DNA from: Takakia lepidozioides
Lineage: Eukaryota; Streptophyta; Takakiopsida; Takakiales; Takakiaceae
Reading direction: 5' to 3'
Assembly: GCA_030704615.1 (NCBI GenBank)
Contig: CM060733.1
Location: forward strand, 41,294,001-41,354,000
DNA length: 60,000 nt
In this document: piece by piece, positions 1-12,381 of the stretch
Layout: each line of letters starts with the position of its first letter
Position numbering within the stretch: position 1 is the first letter of the stretch
Made by a program: the position numbers and the translations under genes
Notes under the pieces: model-generated
Databases searched by the model: none
Seen by the model: the letters and a program-made list of their open reading frames with translations, nothing else
What the model was told of the DNA's origin: nothing

Positions 1-3000
1 TGAACACTGTATTCATCGAAGTGAACACCTCTGAAGCCTGCCACACCAAATGAAACCACAACGTAGGATCAGACAGCAAGTATCACACACGGTGACATCC
101 ACCCAATCTATTTTTCCACGGCTATATAATTCCACAAGAATTGATTGAATACTTTCCCACACCTACCCCGCAGTGTCCAGGACATGAAGCCCGGCTAGCC
201 CGGGCTGCAGGCCAGGTGCCCTGCGGCCCAGGCACCCCGGTCTTGGGGCCCAGGCCAAAACCATGATTTTTAACTCAGTCCTGTACTGATGTCCTGGGCC
301 TGCGTTCATGGTCTTTTTGCTATTCCATAGCTGAGCATGAGGAGGCGGCGATGGATGCTGTTTCTGGCCTGTGCTTGCAGGGCGCGAGGTGGCGGAGAGG
401 TGCCGCCCCTCGCTGCAATGCTGCCGTGTGCCTGGCCTCCATGGCCACACCTCTCCGTCTGTCTCCACCCACCTCGGAGCCCATGACCGTGACTTCTCAC
501 ATGCAACAACCTCTCTTTGGATGAAACAACCTCACCGACCCATCAATACAACGTCAATCATCACGTAACTTCACACCAGCATTTGGTGGAGCGAAGCCGC
601 TGTGCTCGTCACTCAGCCCTGGCTCTTGTGGAAGGCGGGAGGGTAAGATATTCATATTGAGGAGCTGGTACGTATGTGCACACTCTGGGACTCGCAGAGG
701 CAACAGAAAAGCAGGTCGGACAGTATTTTGAGATCAGTCGGGAAACTCGAAAGGAAGTGAAGAAATCAACAAACACCTTGTCCAGGTGAGATTCAAGACT
801 TGTCTTCAGCGTCATCGCTCCACGCTTTGCACCATGGCGCAGGCCTCTCTCAGAGGCAGAAGTGGCATCCATGTTTCTTCTTTGGTATCCCATCAGACTA
901 AAGGTGCAGTTGGATTAAACAGAAAGGTCGTGCTAGCATTGAGAAGCACCACAATGCTGGGCCTGAGAGTTGACACTGGCCAGCAGCACTGTACCTGCAC
1001 TTGTGCAATACTGCGTGGTGATCACATGTCTAACCTCTAGTCTCGTCAATATTTTTGCTGGGAAGGGAGTCGGGAGATGAGGGTCAGTGTCAAGAGTCAG
1101 TGTCTCAATACTTTAGTGTTGATGCAGAATTTTCCTCATCAGGGTATCTGTGGACGACCTTTCCTTCTTGAGAAGAGCGTGCAGATGCCTGGCACAGTTC
1201 TGTCCAGGAAGAAATCGTAGGCCAAGGAAGCCGCGGCCAAATAACTAACAGCTAAGCTGATTGTGAGAGTCAAAAGTTGGGAAGACACGCGCATACTTGC
1301 ACATATTTAGCTTGATCAAGTCGCAGCATGTACTCTTTTCAGATGTGACAAGAAAGAAGCTGAACACATTTTCCCAAGAATCCTACGTCTCAACAGATAT
1401 GTGACAGATATGTGATGCCTCAACAGATCCTGTCGAACCTCTATATGCTTTGATGAGACCTCTCAGCAACTGACCAGGAAAAATATTCTCTCTGGTCAAA
1501 TAACACATCAAGTTCAATTTCTAAAAGAACATGGTGCATAATTTGAATTGCATCAGCTTGATGCCAGAGCTGAGCAAGCAAGACGTATACTGCATCTGAT
1601 GCTACATACTCGCTGTACATGTGCATTCTAAGGATTTCCCAAAGTGAAGTTTGCTCGGTATCCCACCATCTTTAAGACCTCAAAAGGACCCTCTGTTGAG
1701 GAAGAAAGCGCCCACAGTTCCTCTATCCAGCACAGGCGAAGTTTTCATAGTCATTGCCTGTAGATGTCTGTTAGATTACTGGTCACTGCTCTTCAACTAC
1801 AATGCAGGTGTGGGCAAAGGTTCTCCAATCAGTACCTGTAGGGACACCTTAGTGCAATAGAATCACCATGATGAAGCATGTGTTCAACTAAGGGCTGTCA
1901 ACTGCAATTGCACATTGAATGTTTCCCAGGGGACCTGGGCAACCTGTAGGTAGCTCAATTAGAACAAGAGTTCAAATATTTTATGGGACTTTACAACAGC
2001 CTTCAAATGTGTACAAGGTCCAGTAGGCTCAAATTCAAGGGAATTATCCACAGTCATGAGCCTGTGACCAGCCTGTGATAGGTATTTTGCAAACGAATCC
2101 ATATCTGGCTTTGGTGCTTATCGCCTGACATCATGACCATGTTTGAAACTACTTAAAAAAACCAGGCACTTGATGCAAGATCCTTCAAGATGGTCCAAGT
2201 GGTTGTCTCACAGCTCTGATTGTTTGACTTCATCAAAAGTGTCATGTCTCCCAATCAAACAGTGGACCGAAAGGATGCCTACGGAGCTGGGATACATTTA
2301 ACACAACAGCAAAATAATGGTAAGGTCTCCGAAGGCTCTCGCAAAGCTTTGATACAATCGATCACCAAGGGGGAGATTTCGAGACAACAGATTCTTTTGA
2401 TTGATCAGCCCCTGAATGGTCATTGTTTTGACAAAAACAAAAATTACTAAGCCTCAAACATATTTGCAATCATGAGGCCCGAGCCTTAGATGAAACATAT
2501 TTGCCAACACATTCGCCAATTTTACCAGGCTCACCCCACCAATCCCATGTTGAGAGGCAACCAAATTCCTGGCCATGACGCACAGGATGTAGGTTGAAGA
2601 GAACCTGACCTCATGTGCTTGTCCGGTCCATCAATCTGGACTTCAGAGTCCAGTTCCTCCAATACAACCAAAAACATGCCTTTCTCACATTATTATCATG
2701 CATACCATGTGAAACAATATGTTGAAATATCTTTGGGCCCACCACCTTCTGCGCAGTTTAAAACACTTGAGAGTGGTGGGTTAGAGAGGGTATTCCTTTT
2801 GCATGGTTTCCAAATCTTTCCTTTCACAGGCTTCCATCAAGTCGGATCGTGATGCGCAGCTGTCACGCACAAACATTCCGCACAGATACTCAGAACACAA
2901 CCACCTCTAGGATTTAGAAAGCCAACAACAGAGACTTTGTATGCTTTCGAGTAGATAAGAGACACTCAATGATTCTTCTAGACTTGGGCTAGAGATAAGA

Positions 3001-3162
3001 TGTCCACAGGAGGTTCTGAGAGAGAGGATGTACTCATGGACATGTACTGTAGACTTGTAGCTATAGACCCCACGAGGGGGAACAGACACCCTCACACAAG
3101 CATCAAGCTGCTGTGTGTGAGCTGCACACCAGTTAGACTCCAGCAGGGCCAGGGCTTGAGGC
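1..3162. other. No recognisable gene (PEX5 downstream flank)
   Basis: I see no conserved coding segment here on either strand. Open frames are short and look random. The expected last PEX5 exon, encoding the end of the final TPR and the C-terminus, should lie downstream of 3,551 on the minus strand, but I could not find it in this stretch. It may lie to the left of the window or be too diverged to read by eye. Confidence 0.5.
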
Positions 3163-3520
3163 TCAGCCTCTAGAATTTTGAAAGTTGGTGAACAGAGGTG
3201 CAAGTACTATGTTCTTCTTCATGGTCCTGAAGGGGGTCACTATCTGATGAGAATACCCTGCACATTGCATCAGAAAATAGATATTTTCTTCAGGCTGGCT
3301 GCACATTGGGCATTGACAACCTCCCTTTCCCTCTGCATCTGTTAGTTGTTCAAAGGTAGATTCACTGCCCTGACAATCTATGCATGTAAGATGCCAATGA
3401 TCACTCACCGCTCTCTTTTCCAGGTAACAACGCTTCAGAGAGATTTCAGTCTAGTGGAGAGGGTAGGTAGGCCCTTCAGATCATCCTTAAGTCCGGTGGC
3501 TGAAGCTAAACTAAGGTCAA
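3020..3520. repeat. Dispersed intronic repeat, copy 1 (others near 5.07-5.20 and 7.20-7.47 kb)
   Basis: Related segments recur at 3,020-3,090, 5,075-5,150 and 7,204-7,300. They share blocks such as GTACTCATG, ACCCCAC, GGGAACAGACAC and GTGAGGGGCTCAC. A second shared block (GGTAGGTAGGCCCTTCAGATCATCC at 3,463, with a diverged match at 7,388) lies about 400 and 180 bases further on. A fourth partial match is at 7,445. This looks like one old, low-copy repeat family in the PEX5 introns and 3' flank. I see no coding sequence or clear terminal inverted repeats, so the family cannot be classed. Confidence 0.5.
3163..3408 (-). pseudogene. Possible zf-RVT (LINE reverse-transcriptase C-terminal) remnant
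   Basis: A minus-strand open frame contains CPMCSQPEENIYFLMQC. This resembles the zinc-binding motif (CPxCxxxEExxxxLxxxC) found at the C-terminus of plant LINE reverse transcriptases. It is only about 80 codons long, has no RT core next to it, and overlaps the dispersed intronic repeat. If real, it is a small non-LTR retrotransposon fragment near the 3' end of PEX5. A chance match is possible. Confidence 0.3.
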
Positions 3521-3550
3521 TCCCACTAGAAAGAGATGAGGACTCCGTAC

Positions 3551-6500
3551 CTTAGTGAGATGCGCAGGTATTGCCCAGCATTGTCTGCCTTGGGATTCAT
3601 CGCCAAAGCTCGGACATAATACCGAATAGACTCTTCATATCGACCCTGAAAGAGAGACATGAATGATGAGAACCTACACATTTACCAGAATATTTTTATG
3701 TTTTCCATTCCAGAGCATTACTCCAATAGAAGAGAGTGTCATACTAGGTCATTCAGTATACCTGATTGGCATAACCAATTCCCATGTTCGACCAGGCCCG
3801 AACGTAATTCGGCTTCAGGTCAAGTGCCTGCATCACAGTGAAATCCAGTGGGAAGATCGTAATCCTTCCAGTTACATTTACAAAAAATTCAGCCCGGACA
3901 ACATGAAACGCATGTCCAATCAATTACCAACAACCATAACACAACTTGAAGTCAGGCCCAAACAAATAATACACTACCCCACACTTGGTCTATGGTCAGG
4001 GAGAGGCCAAATAACGGTAGGCGTAAGGCACCGTGGATTCAGATTCATTCCTAGATTCAAGTCAGACGGGATAGTGATTTCCTTCTGCAGTACAAAAGAA
4101 CTCATGCATCATAGTTAGCTCAAGCACGGACCCTTGCCTATCCATATTATGATTCCATGTTATTGATATCAAATCAGCCAACCCGACAAAATTCCAGCTA
4201 AAAATTACAAATATTGGTAACCAAGTCATAGGAAAATCAAGAAAAGAAAGTTTTCGGGACATTAAAACAGCAGAGATAAAAGACCTGCTGGTAGGCATAG
4301 ATAGCGTCAGCACTACGAGCACTGTTGGCCTGTGTAGCACCAAGCTTGTTCCACAGAGAGTAGTCACGAGGCTTCAACTGAAGAGCTGAATGGAAAGCTG
4401 CAATGGCTTTGTCATAGTCACGAGACAGATTGTAAAAAAAAACACCAACATGTGTGCACATCCCCATCTTCTGGCGCCATTTGAGCAGCTTCATTGAACA
4501 AGTTTGCCACCTGAGTAAAACACAACCTCAATCAAGCTATAGTACTAACTACTGGAGATCTCTGCAAAGAATGTGGCCATTAATTAGAGACAAAACTGAG
4601 AGAGAAGGGAGTCAGAACCTGACCTCAGTATGATTGAGGCGATCTACAACGTCTTGTGGCACCAGCGTCCCATATTGGGGATGATGCTGCAGCCATCCTC
4701 GCAAATACCGCAATGCTTCTTCCTGCTCCAACTCTGTACCAAACCCAGTTTCCAACTCCAAACTCACCATTTCTACTCTTCAAAAGAGAAAAAAGAGAAG
4801 ATTGGTGAAATGAAAAGCTAAATTAAACCATCTCTTCTCATGATAGGAAAATGATGACATTGACGTGCCCAATGATTGTTAGCCTCTGAAGGGTGAGATT
4901 CACATACCCTTAAGGATATAGGCACAGTCCCCATCAAGCAATTAACATCCACAAGGTACAAAACATATATCAAGATTGCCATAGAATTCACCCAGCAAGA
5001 GACAAACTGGTGCTAGTTTGAGTATGTATAATAACTACACTTTGATGTATTGATTCGAGCACACGTGGCTGTGATGAACCATAGATAAATGTATTCCGAC
5101 ATTGTTTGTGGTACACGAGGGAACAGAGACTACCTTCGTGAGGGGCTCACCATAAACTTTCCAGTTTATACTTTCCAGATTTCCTCAAGTAACTGTAGAA
5201 AGAGAGGGAGAGGGAGAGAAAGAGAAGTACAGAGTGAGAGGAAATAACTGACAGAATATACCGTTGGTGTGGCTCACACCAAGAGCCAGCAGGACCTCCA
5301 AGTTTGCAGGATCAGCATCCCTGGCTCGAACCATAGAGGCAATAGCCTGCACCTCACAAAAAAAAATTCTATATCCAAGAGAAGAAACAACCCTCCACTT
5401 CCTGATCAACACTGATTAAATCAGACCTCAGGGTTTAAACAACAAACTAGTTGGAGCCAATTAATAAGCTTTTCGGAAAGTCACAGATATTTAGCTTGGC
5501 ATCCAGCATTACTGCGAATTGGGGTGCTTTCTCAATGCTGTGAGCTGATTTCAAGAGGTCCTGGGACACTACAACTCCAAACAACAGGTACATCAGAGGA
5601 AACATCTCTCATCTCTTTTTCACTCTTAGGTAGTGTCTGTCCCCTCTTGTTCTATCCAAACTGAGACCGGGGTCTATGGCCACAAGGCTATTGCAAACAG
5701 CATCTTGTGAGTACCTTCTCTTCTACATCTCTCTACATTGCTTTGGTCAAAGGACAACCACTGCAGAGGGGAGATGACACCTGTCTATCATCGTCGTTCT
5801 CAGCATGTGTGATGCCCAGTAGTCGCCATCCTTCAGCATTCTCAGGATTCTTCAGCACCTCAGCTTCCAAGGCCAATACCGCCTCACTCAGCAGCCCTCT
5901 TCGAAACAGATCCTGGCCTTCTTTGAGAGGATTTGGATGACCCACATAAGGATTTTGATCAGCAAATTCATATACAAATTTCGATGACCCCCACACCCTC
6001 TGGTCTCCCTTCACTTGCTCCTCCACATACCTGCATAAGATAAGACGTTTAAGAAGATGATGCATATCGTCTTCATTCATGAAATATTAAAACGGACTCG
6101 AGGAAAAAAGCTCTTCTTCTCATATGCTGCTGCCAAATCTTCCAACAAATGCGCCCCAGCCCACCCACCATTCAAAACAGGCAATTCTCAACTTCAATAT
6201 TAGTTTTCTGCAAACCATAGAACTTGAAATTAGCTCAAAACATCTCGAGCGCAAAAAGTGATGTTGGATCCTCTAATTCGAACATTTACCTTCCGATAAC
6301 AAATGTAGCCAATTGTTAGATGGATATTCTAGCAGAAATAACTAGTCATTTATAGTCTATCTTCATCGATACTTTCCCGGGAACTGTGGCCTAACTGTGA
6401 TCACCTCAGTACAAAATATTTTACTGCCAGTGTCTGCCTTCCATGACATTCAATTTCCTACTTGTGCACAGACTCAACTCAAGATAGAGGGTTGTGTTAG

Positions 6501-9500
6501 TTCCCCCCTTCATTCAGAGGTCCAAACTGGAAAACATATGTTTTGAGAGAATTGTACTTGTCATAGGCATCCAGCCATTTTGAAGTAGTTTCATCACCAA
6601 AAGCACCCTTGGCCATTTGGTCCCCCGAAAATTAATTCAGCCCAGTCTTTCACTCACAGCCTTGAAAACTCATCAACCCATCCATCACTGGTTGACACAG
6701 CATCTGGTCTTGTCCGGCCAAATTCGTTTGCCCATGTGTCGCCACGATGCACATGCTGCCAAAAGAGTATTCTTGGTCAACTTGAAACTACACCCAAAGA
6801 CCCACAGGTTACACAAACACAAAAATATCAACCAATCCATGCCACAAGCTTTTCATTACCAACTTATCCCGACAATAAAAAAGTTGGGCTTCCAGGAAAG
6901 CTGAAGTGCACAATCCACACCCTTGTCTCATGAGAAGGAGAAGAGCAAGAAATGAACTCATTACTTTCTCCTTGCAAAGGTTGAATAGCACATGCCCTGG
7001 AGGACATAGGCACAGAAGTCAACCCACCTTAAAATTGCAATACTGCTCTGACAAGCCCGAAAGACAACCTTACAGAATAGCGTGGACTAATGAGGCTGGA
7101 AAAAAAATAACGTAGAAAGTACCATGTTCATTCCAGCACTACTTGCAGCTTGAAGCCTTACCATACATCTAACGTATGTGTGGATATCCTGCCAGTAACA
7201 TGGTAGAGAATGTACTCATGCGACGTTGTTTGCAGTAAACCCCACGCCCAGTTTGGGCAGAACAAAAGGGAACAGACACTACCTTTGTGAGGGGCTCACT
7301 CCAGTAGTGTCTTACCGTGATATTCACAGGTAGAGAGAGAGGTAGGCTTCCCACCCTGAGTTTAAATTCGTCAAAGTGCTGAGAGTGGGTAGACCCTTGA
7401 GGTCATCCATGATGTCTTCCTCAGCTTGAACGTAACACAAGGGAGGAGGAAACTACCTTTATCAGGGGCTGACGCAGGTAGTATGACTTACCTTGGAACA
7501 GTCTATTAATACGAGTTTTCCAGACACAGTAGGACTGCTGCTTGTGTGAAGGGGTCTCTAGAGAGAGAGAGAGAGAGGTCTTCATGCCCTTCCCTGTGAA
7601 TGTGGGCTTGCCATGGCCTTATATCCATTGACCCCGCAGGAAACTAACCCTCCCGGAGCCTTTCGTGGGGTTTGCACCCACCAGGGTTTAGCTTATCTCC
7701 GCAGCATAGCTGCAACAGCCATTAAGGTGCTCACAGAGGCACTTGCCCACATGCAAACTCAACAGGCCAGTTGCAGAGCTAATGATTTTAGTTCACTAGC
7801 CCTGCGTTTGCCACAGAAATGGTATGCATGGGGAGGGAGAGAGCTTGGGTTTCTTGTTTTTCAAGGACTTCTGCATTAATTTTAGGCCTTTTTCCATGGT
7901 TTCTTGCCTCGGAGTGTTCCTCACCGTTGCTGTAGAGATTGTGATATGCAAACTGCCTTTTCTTCTTTAAAACAACACAATTCAACCAGAGTGAGATGTC
8001 ATGATGACTTCTCCAGGACTGAATTCATTAACCCATGTCTCTGGCAGGGTTGGATGTTGCTGTTGGAACTCCTCAGCCCAGCCACTGGCTATGGAGGGCA
8101 TGTTGGGCTTCACCTGATTGTCTTCAACAATGAGCTCCCAACGGCTCATCTTTGACACAAACTGCAGGAACTTCGATTTCTGCATCAAAATAGCGGTCAC
8201 ATTGGTTGGAGGAAAAAAGTATCAATTTACAGGATGTTCTTCGGCAGATAGAATGGAACCAGGTGCTATAATCCATGAGCAACAACCTTTTCCCTTGAAA
8301 TTTACTATACACAAAAGAAAACCCTCAAGGCAAGATAGAGGCAGTGTAGAACCAGACCTGAAATTTTGGGTCCTGATTCTGAGACAATGTGTTTGAACAA
8401 CGGGGAGCGTGTCTGCTCCATGGCACCCAAGTTACCCATGTCACCACTGGTCAATTGTGCCCTTGCTGCTATCTGGCCCTGTTGCTGAACAGCCCCCCCA
8501 TACAAGAAGAAGAGTAGCTCAGGAGTATTTTAACATTAGCTACTCCTGCATGTCCTCATTCCAGTTCACTAGAATTGCTCTTGAAACCTTAGAACCGGTC
8601 AGGCTGTCCCTTCTTCTGCAAAACACTCTTTGTGTACAGACACTGATAGTTACCCAAACTTCTACATATAATATTCATCATTGAGGAAGACAAATCCAAG
8701 GAAAGAAGCACTAATGGTTTTTATAGCAGCTGCTACAGTGGTAACGTACTATGTTTGATGGTAGGAAATCCTGGACCATAAGTGTGTTACTGTGGGTAAA
8801 GATGAACCTCATGAAACTGGTGAGCCCACGAATCACCATCCTGCTGGTTCTGGAACTCATCTGCCCAGCTGGGGGGTGTCCTAGGGGCCCCAAGTTGCTG
8901 TTGAAAATCATTGGCCCATTGGTCGGCCACTGTTATGAGAGACCTTGGTCCCATGTCTCTCTGCTGCAAAGGATGGCCATTGGAATAACCCTCCTTCCAA
9001 TACTGCTCGAATTCCGAGACCTGGCCACCAAGAGGTCCCCTCGTGCGGAGATCATCTTCTATATCTGGGATTGCGAAGGGCACCCACCTGGGACATACAG
9101 TCTCTTAGAGTACGGCAAGAAAAACTCTTTTCCACCTCCATCCCACTGGATCTTCACAGTGCTCATTTGTCTAACTGCCTGTAAATTCAGAGAAAATGTA
9201 ATGCAAAGAAACTTTACATCATTCACCCAACAAATCTGTCAACCATCAAGACCGACCTTTCATTCACAATCATGCAATTTAAAAAGATGCTTGTTATTCT
9301 CATTCAGTTCCATAAATCAAAAGCAGATTGATAAGGTGGCCCTTGATGAGTATAGCCAGGACAAGGAAGAACTGCTCAAAACCTGAGAATCCACGAAGGC
9401 GTCTCCCTTATTGGCAAAAAAGTGGCGACCCATGATACTGCTGCGGTCCCGAATATGTCGCTTGTCAGCTTGTGATAGGCCCAGCTCTGGCAGCCTTACT

Positions 9501-10398
9501 GCTGGGAAGGGAGCATCCGTTCGACTACTGTCCAAAAAGGAGCGAAGAAACCCTGACAGGACACGCTGCGGAGGTGCTGTACTCACACACTCAAAACCAA
9601 AAGTTGTCACTTATGGAGCTCTATGCAACTTGAAGAAAAACACAACCTTGGGAAAGCCCTTGTGTTGCTTTGTTGTGTTCCCCAGCTCTGCAATTGAACG
9701 TATGCAGCACTAGTCCTCACTACAAGTTGCAATGACTGCGCCCCACTTCATTGTTCTCATGCTTGCGCTCTAAATATGACCAGTTTGTAAGTGCGGCACG
9801 AACCCTTGGGTATCTTTCCTTGTTGCCAGAAAACAGAGAACAAGAAACAAAAAGATGACTGTAGGCACACAAGCAACTAACCATCCATTACAGGTGGAAG
9901 CCCTGGAGGACCAGCCTGCTGCGCATAGATACCCTCCAATTCTGAAAATCGGGCCAACTCTTCGCGGTCTTGAGGAGGCATAGGAAGCTGGGGAGGAGGC
10001 AATCGCCTCTCAATGGCCTCATTCCAGGCATCAGCATATCCCCCGGGGTCAGCATCCCGGAAGCTTCGTAAGAACTCTGGTGCCTGCAAAGACAACAAAT
10101 TTGTGTTTGACAACAAGGGTGTATGCAACAAAGACTAAGCCTTAAGGGGGGAAGTGTGAGCAGAAGTATCGGAGAAAAAATAGTAATAAACACAGAGACC
10201 GAAATGAAATATGACTGATACAGAAGAAACAGAAAATACAATCTCCACATGAAAATTGGAAGAATGATGGAAATGATAAGATACCTGAGCATGGGACAGA
10301 TCTAGTTCAGAGCCAGGGAGGGAGGATAGTGGCCCACTCATTTGGGGCCCATTGGGCTGGCCTAACCCTGTCAACCCAGGAAGCTCCCTTAGCCTCTC
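3551..10398 (-). CDS. PEX5: PEX5, peroxisomal targeting signal 1 receptor (incomplete at both ends)
   Basis: This is the cytosolic cycling receptor that binds PTS1 tails through TPR repeats and delivers proteins to the peroxisome. Exons I can bound by GT-AG sites, in gene order: 10,398-10,285 (ERLRELPGL, SSLPGSELDL), 10,083-9,882, 9,576-9,383 (PPQRVLSGFL, DRSSIMGRHFFA), about 9,080-8,808 (several WxxxF/Y motifs such as WADEF), 8,484-8,358, 8,179-about 8,020 (FLQFVSKMSRWEL), 6,030-5,781 (NPYVGHPNPLKEGQ), 5,346-5,262, 4,733-4,624, 4,510-4,285, 3,827-3,762 and 3,645-3,551. The last six encode the TPR domain. WxxxF/Y motifs are known to bind PEX14/PEX13. I did not find the first coding exon or the last one. 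The frame breaks near 4,440-4,455, and a usual Trp is Gly in NAGQYLRISLR. The family is certain; whether the copy is functional is not. Confidence 0.9.
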
Positions 10399-10768
10399 CT
10401 GGCACAACCAACACACTGTCAGCACAAATAGTAGAAGTATTTCTTGGTCTTCCCATACTTCCCTACTATTCTACAGCCACAAAGATCCAGCCCAAAAATT
10501 TTGGAACTGTAATTTTCTCTCTCAGTACATAGATGTACAACACCGTCATATGCATGATGTCATACATGTGAATGAGGGCAGAAGTAAAACAATGCCTACA
10601 TGCTGCTGACTTAAGCACCGAAGCTTGCTCTCTCTTTTTACATGCATCACTGACACACATGGAATAAGGAAATGCCCTTGCATGGGCTTGCCAGAAATTT
10701 TCTCTACAAAGAGGGGACTTAAACAGTGTATGTTTTTTGATGTCACAAGCTATTGTTTTTTACGGGAC

Positions 10769-11529
10769 GAAACCCTCTCTCTGTAAGCAAGATAGAATAA
10801 CTGGAATGTGAGATCCAGAGGCTGTAAATAGACAAAGCCAATAACTGTTCAGGGAAGTCAGCCCCAACGAAAATCACTTGAGGAGAAGTAAAATTACTAC
10901 GCTTATGTGCTAAACATAACCAAAAAGACGGCATCAAAGGGGACACTCGCCAGATACCGGCGAAACTTGTGCCAATTTCCAGGTATAAATACTACAGACA
11001 CACAAAGGCACTTGGACGCAATCCTGCACCGACACCGACTTCCTCGATCTGTCACCAGACCAACTAGACCTGGGCAGTCAGCGTCCGGTGATAAAACTAT
11101 TTGGGGGGCACAATGCAGCGGGGACTACCCTGTAGTGAAACCCTCTCTCTGTAAGCAAGAGTAGAATAACGGGAATGTGAGATCCAGAGGCTGTAAAATA
11201 GACAAAGCCAATAAATAATGTTCAGGGAAAGTCAGCCCCAACTGAAAATCCCACTGAGGAGAAGTAAAAATTACTACGCTTATGTGCTAAAAACATAACC
11301 AAAAAGACGGCAATCAAAAAGGGGACCAACTCGCCAGATACCGGCGAACTTGTGCCAATTCCCAGGCTATTATAAATACTTAAACAGACACACAAAAGGC
11401 ACTTGGACGCAATCCTGCACCGACACCGACTTCCTCGATCTGTCACCAGACCAACTAGGACCTGGGCAGTCAGCGTCCGGGGATAAAACTATTTGGGGGG
11501 CACAATGCAGCGGGGACTACCCTGTAGTA
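10769..11529. repeat. Direct tandem duplication (about 370-390 bp, two copies)
   Basis: Copy 1 is 10,769-11,136 and copy 2 is 11,137-about 11,529. Both start GAAACCCTCTCTCTGTAAGC and end GGGGACTACCCTGTAGT. They are nearly identical, but copy 2 is about 25 bases longer, mostly through extra bases in short homopolymers. Each contains a GTATAAATAC-like or TATAAATAC segment. The pair lies in the spacer between PEX5 and LUC7, upstream of the known PEX5 exons. I see no coding sequence in it. The homopolymer differences could be real divergence or long-read consensus error. Confidence 0.85.
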
Positions 11530-12381
11530 TCCAGACAACCTCATACTCGTACGAATTAAATGGAGGGAGCCTATTGTGTCCAAATGTTGAAAAACACTGC
11601 CTAATTTGAATGAAAGTCTTCAAGTCACTGCACAATTGGACACGGCCAGTGGCTTGCAACTTCTACCATGGCTTGCATCCTTTCCCTATATTGCTAACAC
11701 CGCACTCCCGGGTTCAAATCCACCTTCCATACCGTACCTTTCCTTAGGATAAATGAAGAGGTGGAGCCGTCCTTGGACTTTTGTGTTTTGTTGGCGTTTT
11801 CCAAACAAAGGAGGCAGAGGATTTGAGGATTTGAGCCCCGGACCGGGGTTTAAGGGAACTGGAAAAGATTCCAGTAAGGCAGCTGCCACCTGGACACCGG
11901 CGTCTGGAAGTTCCCGGCTCCGAGTGGCCGGTAAGAGTCGGTGGTGCTCGGATTTGTGATAGTTTAGGGCGCGGTAGCCCACTCTCGCTCTCGGCTCTGC
12001 TCTGCATTGGCCATCCTCTGCCTCTGTGAAGACTTGAGGGCATAAAATTGATTTAGGGTTCTCACCTCTGGGAACTATTCTTGATCTCCCTTGGATTTTT
12101 TGCGTCCAGCCGAAGCGTATCCTGGCATCTGTATTTGTTAGACTTCAGTCGCTGGCATTGCCATGAGCGAGGCGTGATTCGAACTCGGCTGCTGGCTGTC
12201 GAAATCGGGCTCTTCTAACACTAGTGTTGAGAGGTTTATTGATTACAAGCTTCAGTTAGAGAGAACGACGAATATGTGATGAGTGCTAGGTTTTTCTTGG
12301 AGGTTTGTAATGTTGCCTTCATGATCGATTACCACATATTGGAAGAGTGAGGAAGGAGGAGAAGGCCGTTAAGGGGAAAAA
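11530..12381. promoter_or_regulatory. Shared upstream region of PEX5 (minus) and LUC7 (plus)
   Basis: About 850 bases separate the tandem duplication from the LUC7 start codon. The missing PEX5 first exon or leader probably lies between 10.4 and 12.1 kb, so this is likely a bidirectional upstream region. I see no convincing TATA box that sets either start. A B-box-like GGTTCAAATCC at about 11,710 is noted but not enough to call a SINE. Confidence 0.4.

Noticed and set aside
11640-11730. Possible SINE A box and B box (GGGTTCAAATCC)
   Set aside because: The B-box-like motif is good, but the A box is weak and no tail, ends or second copy were seen.
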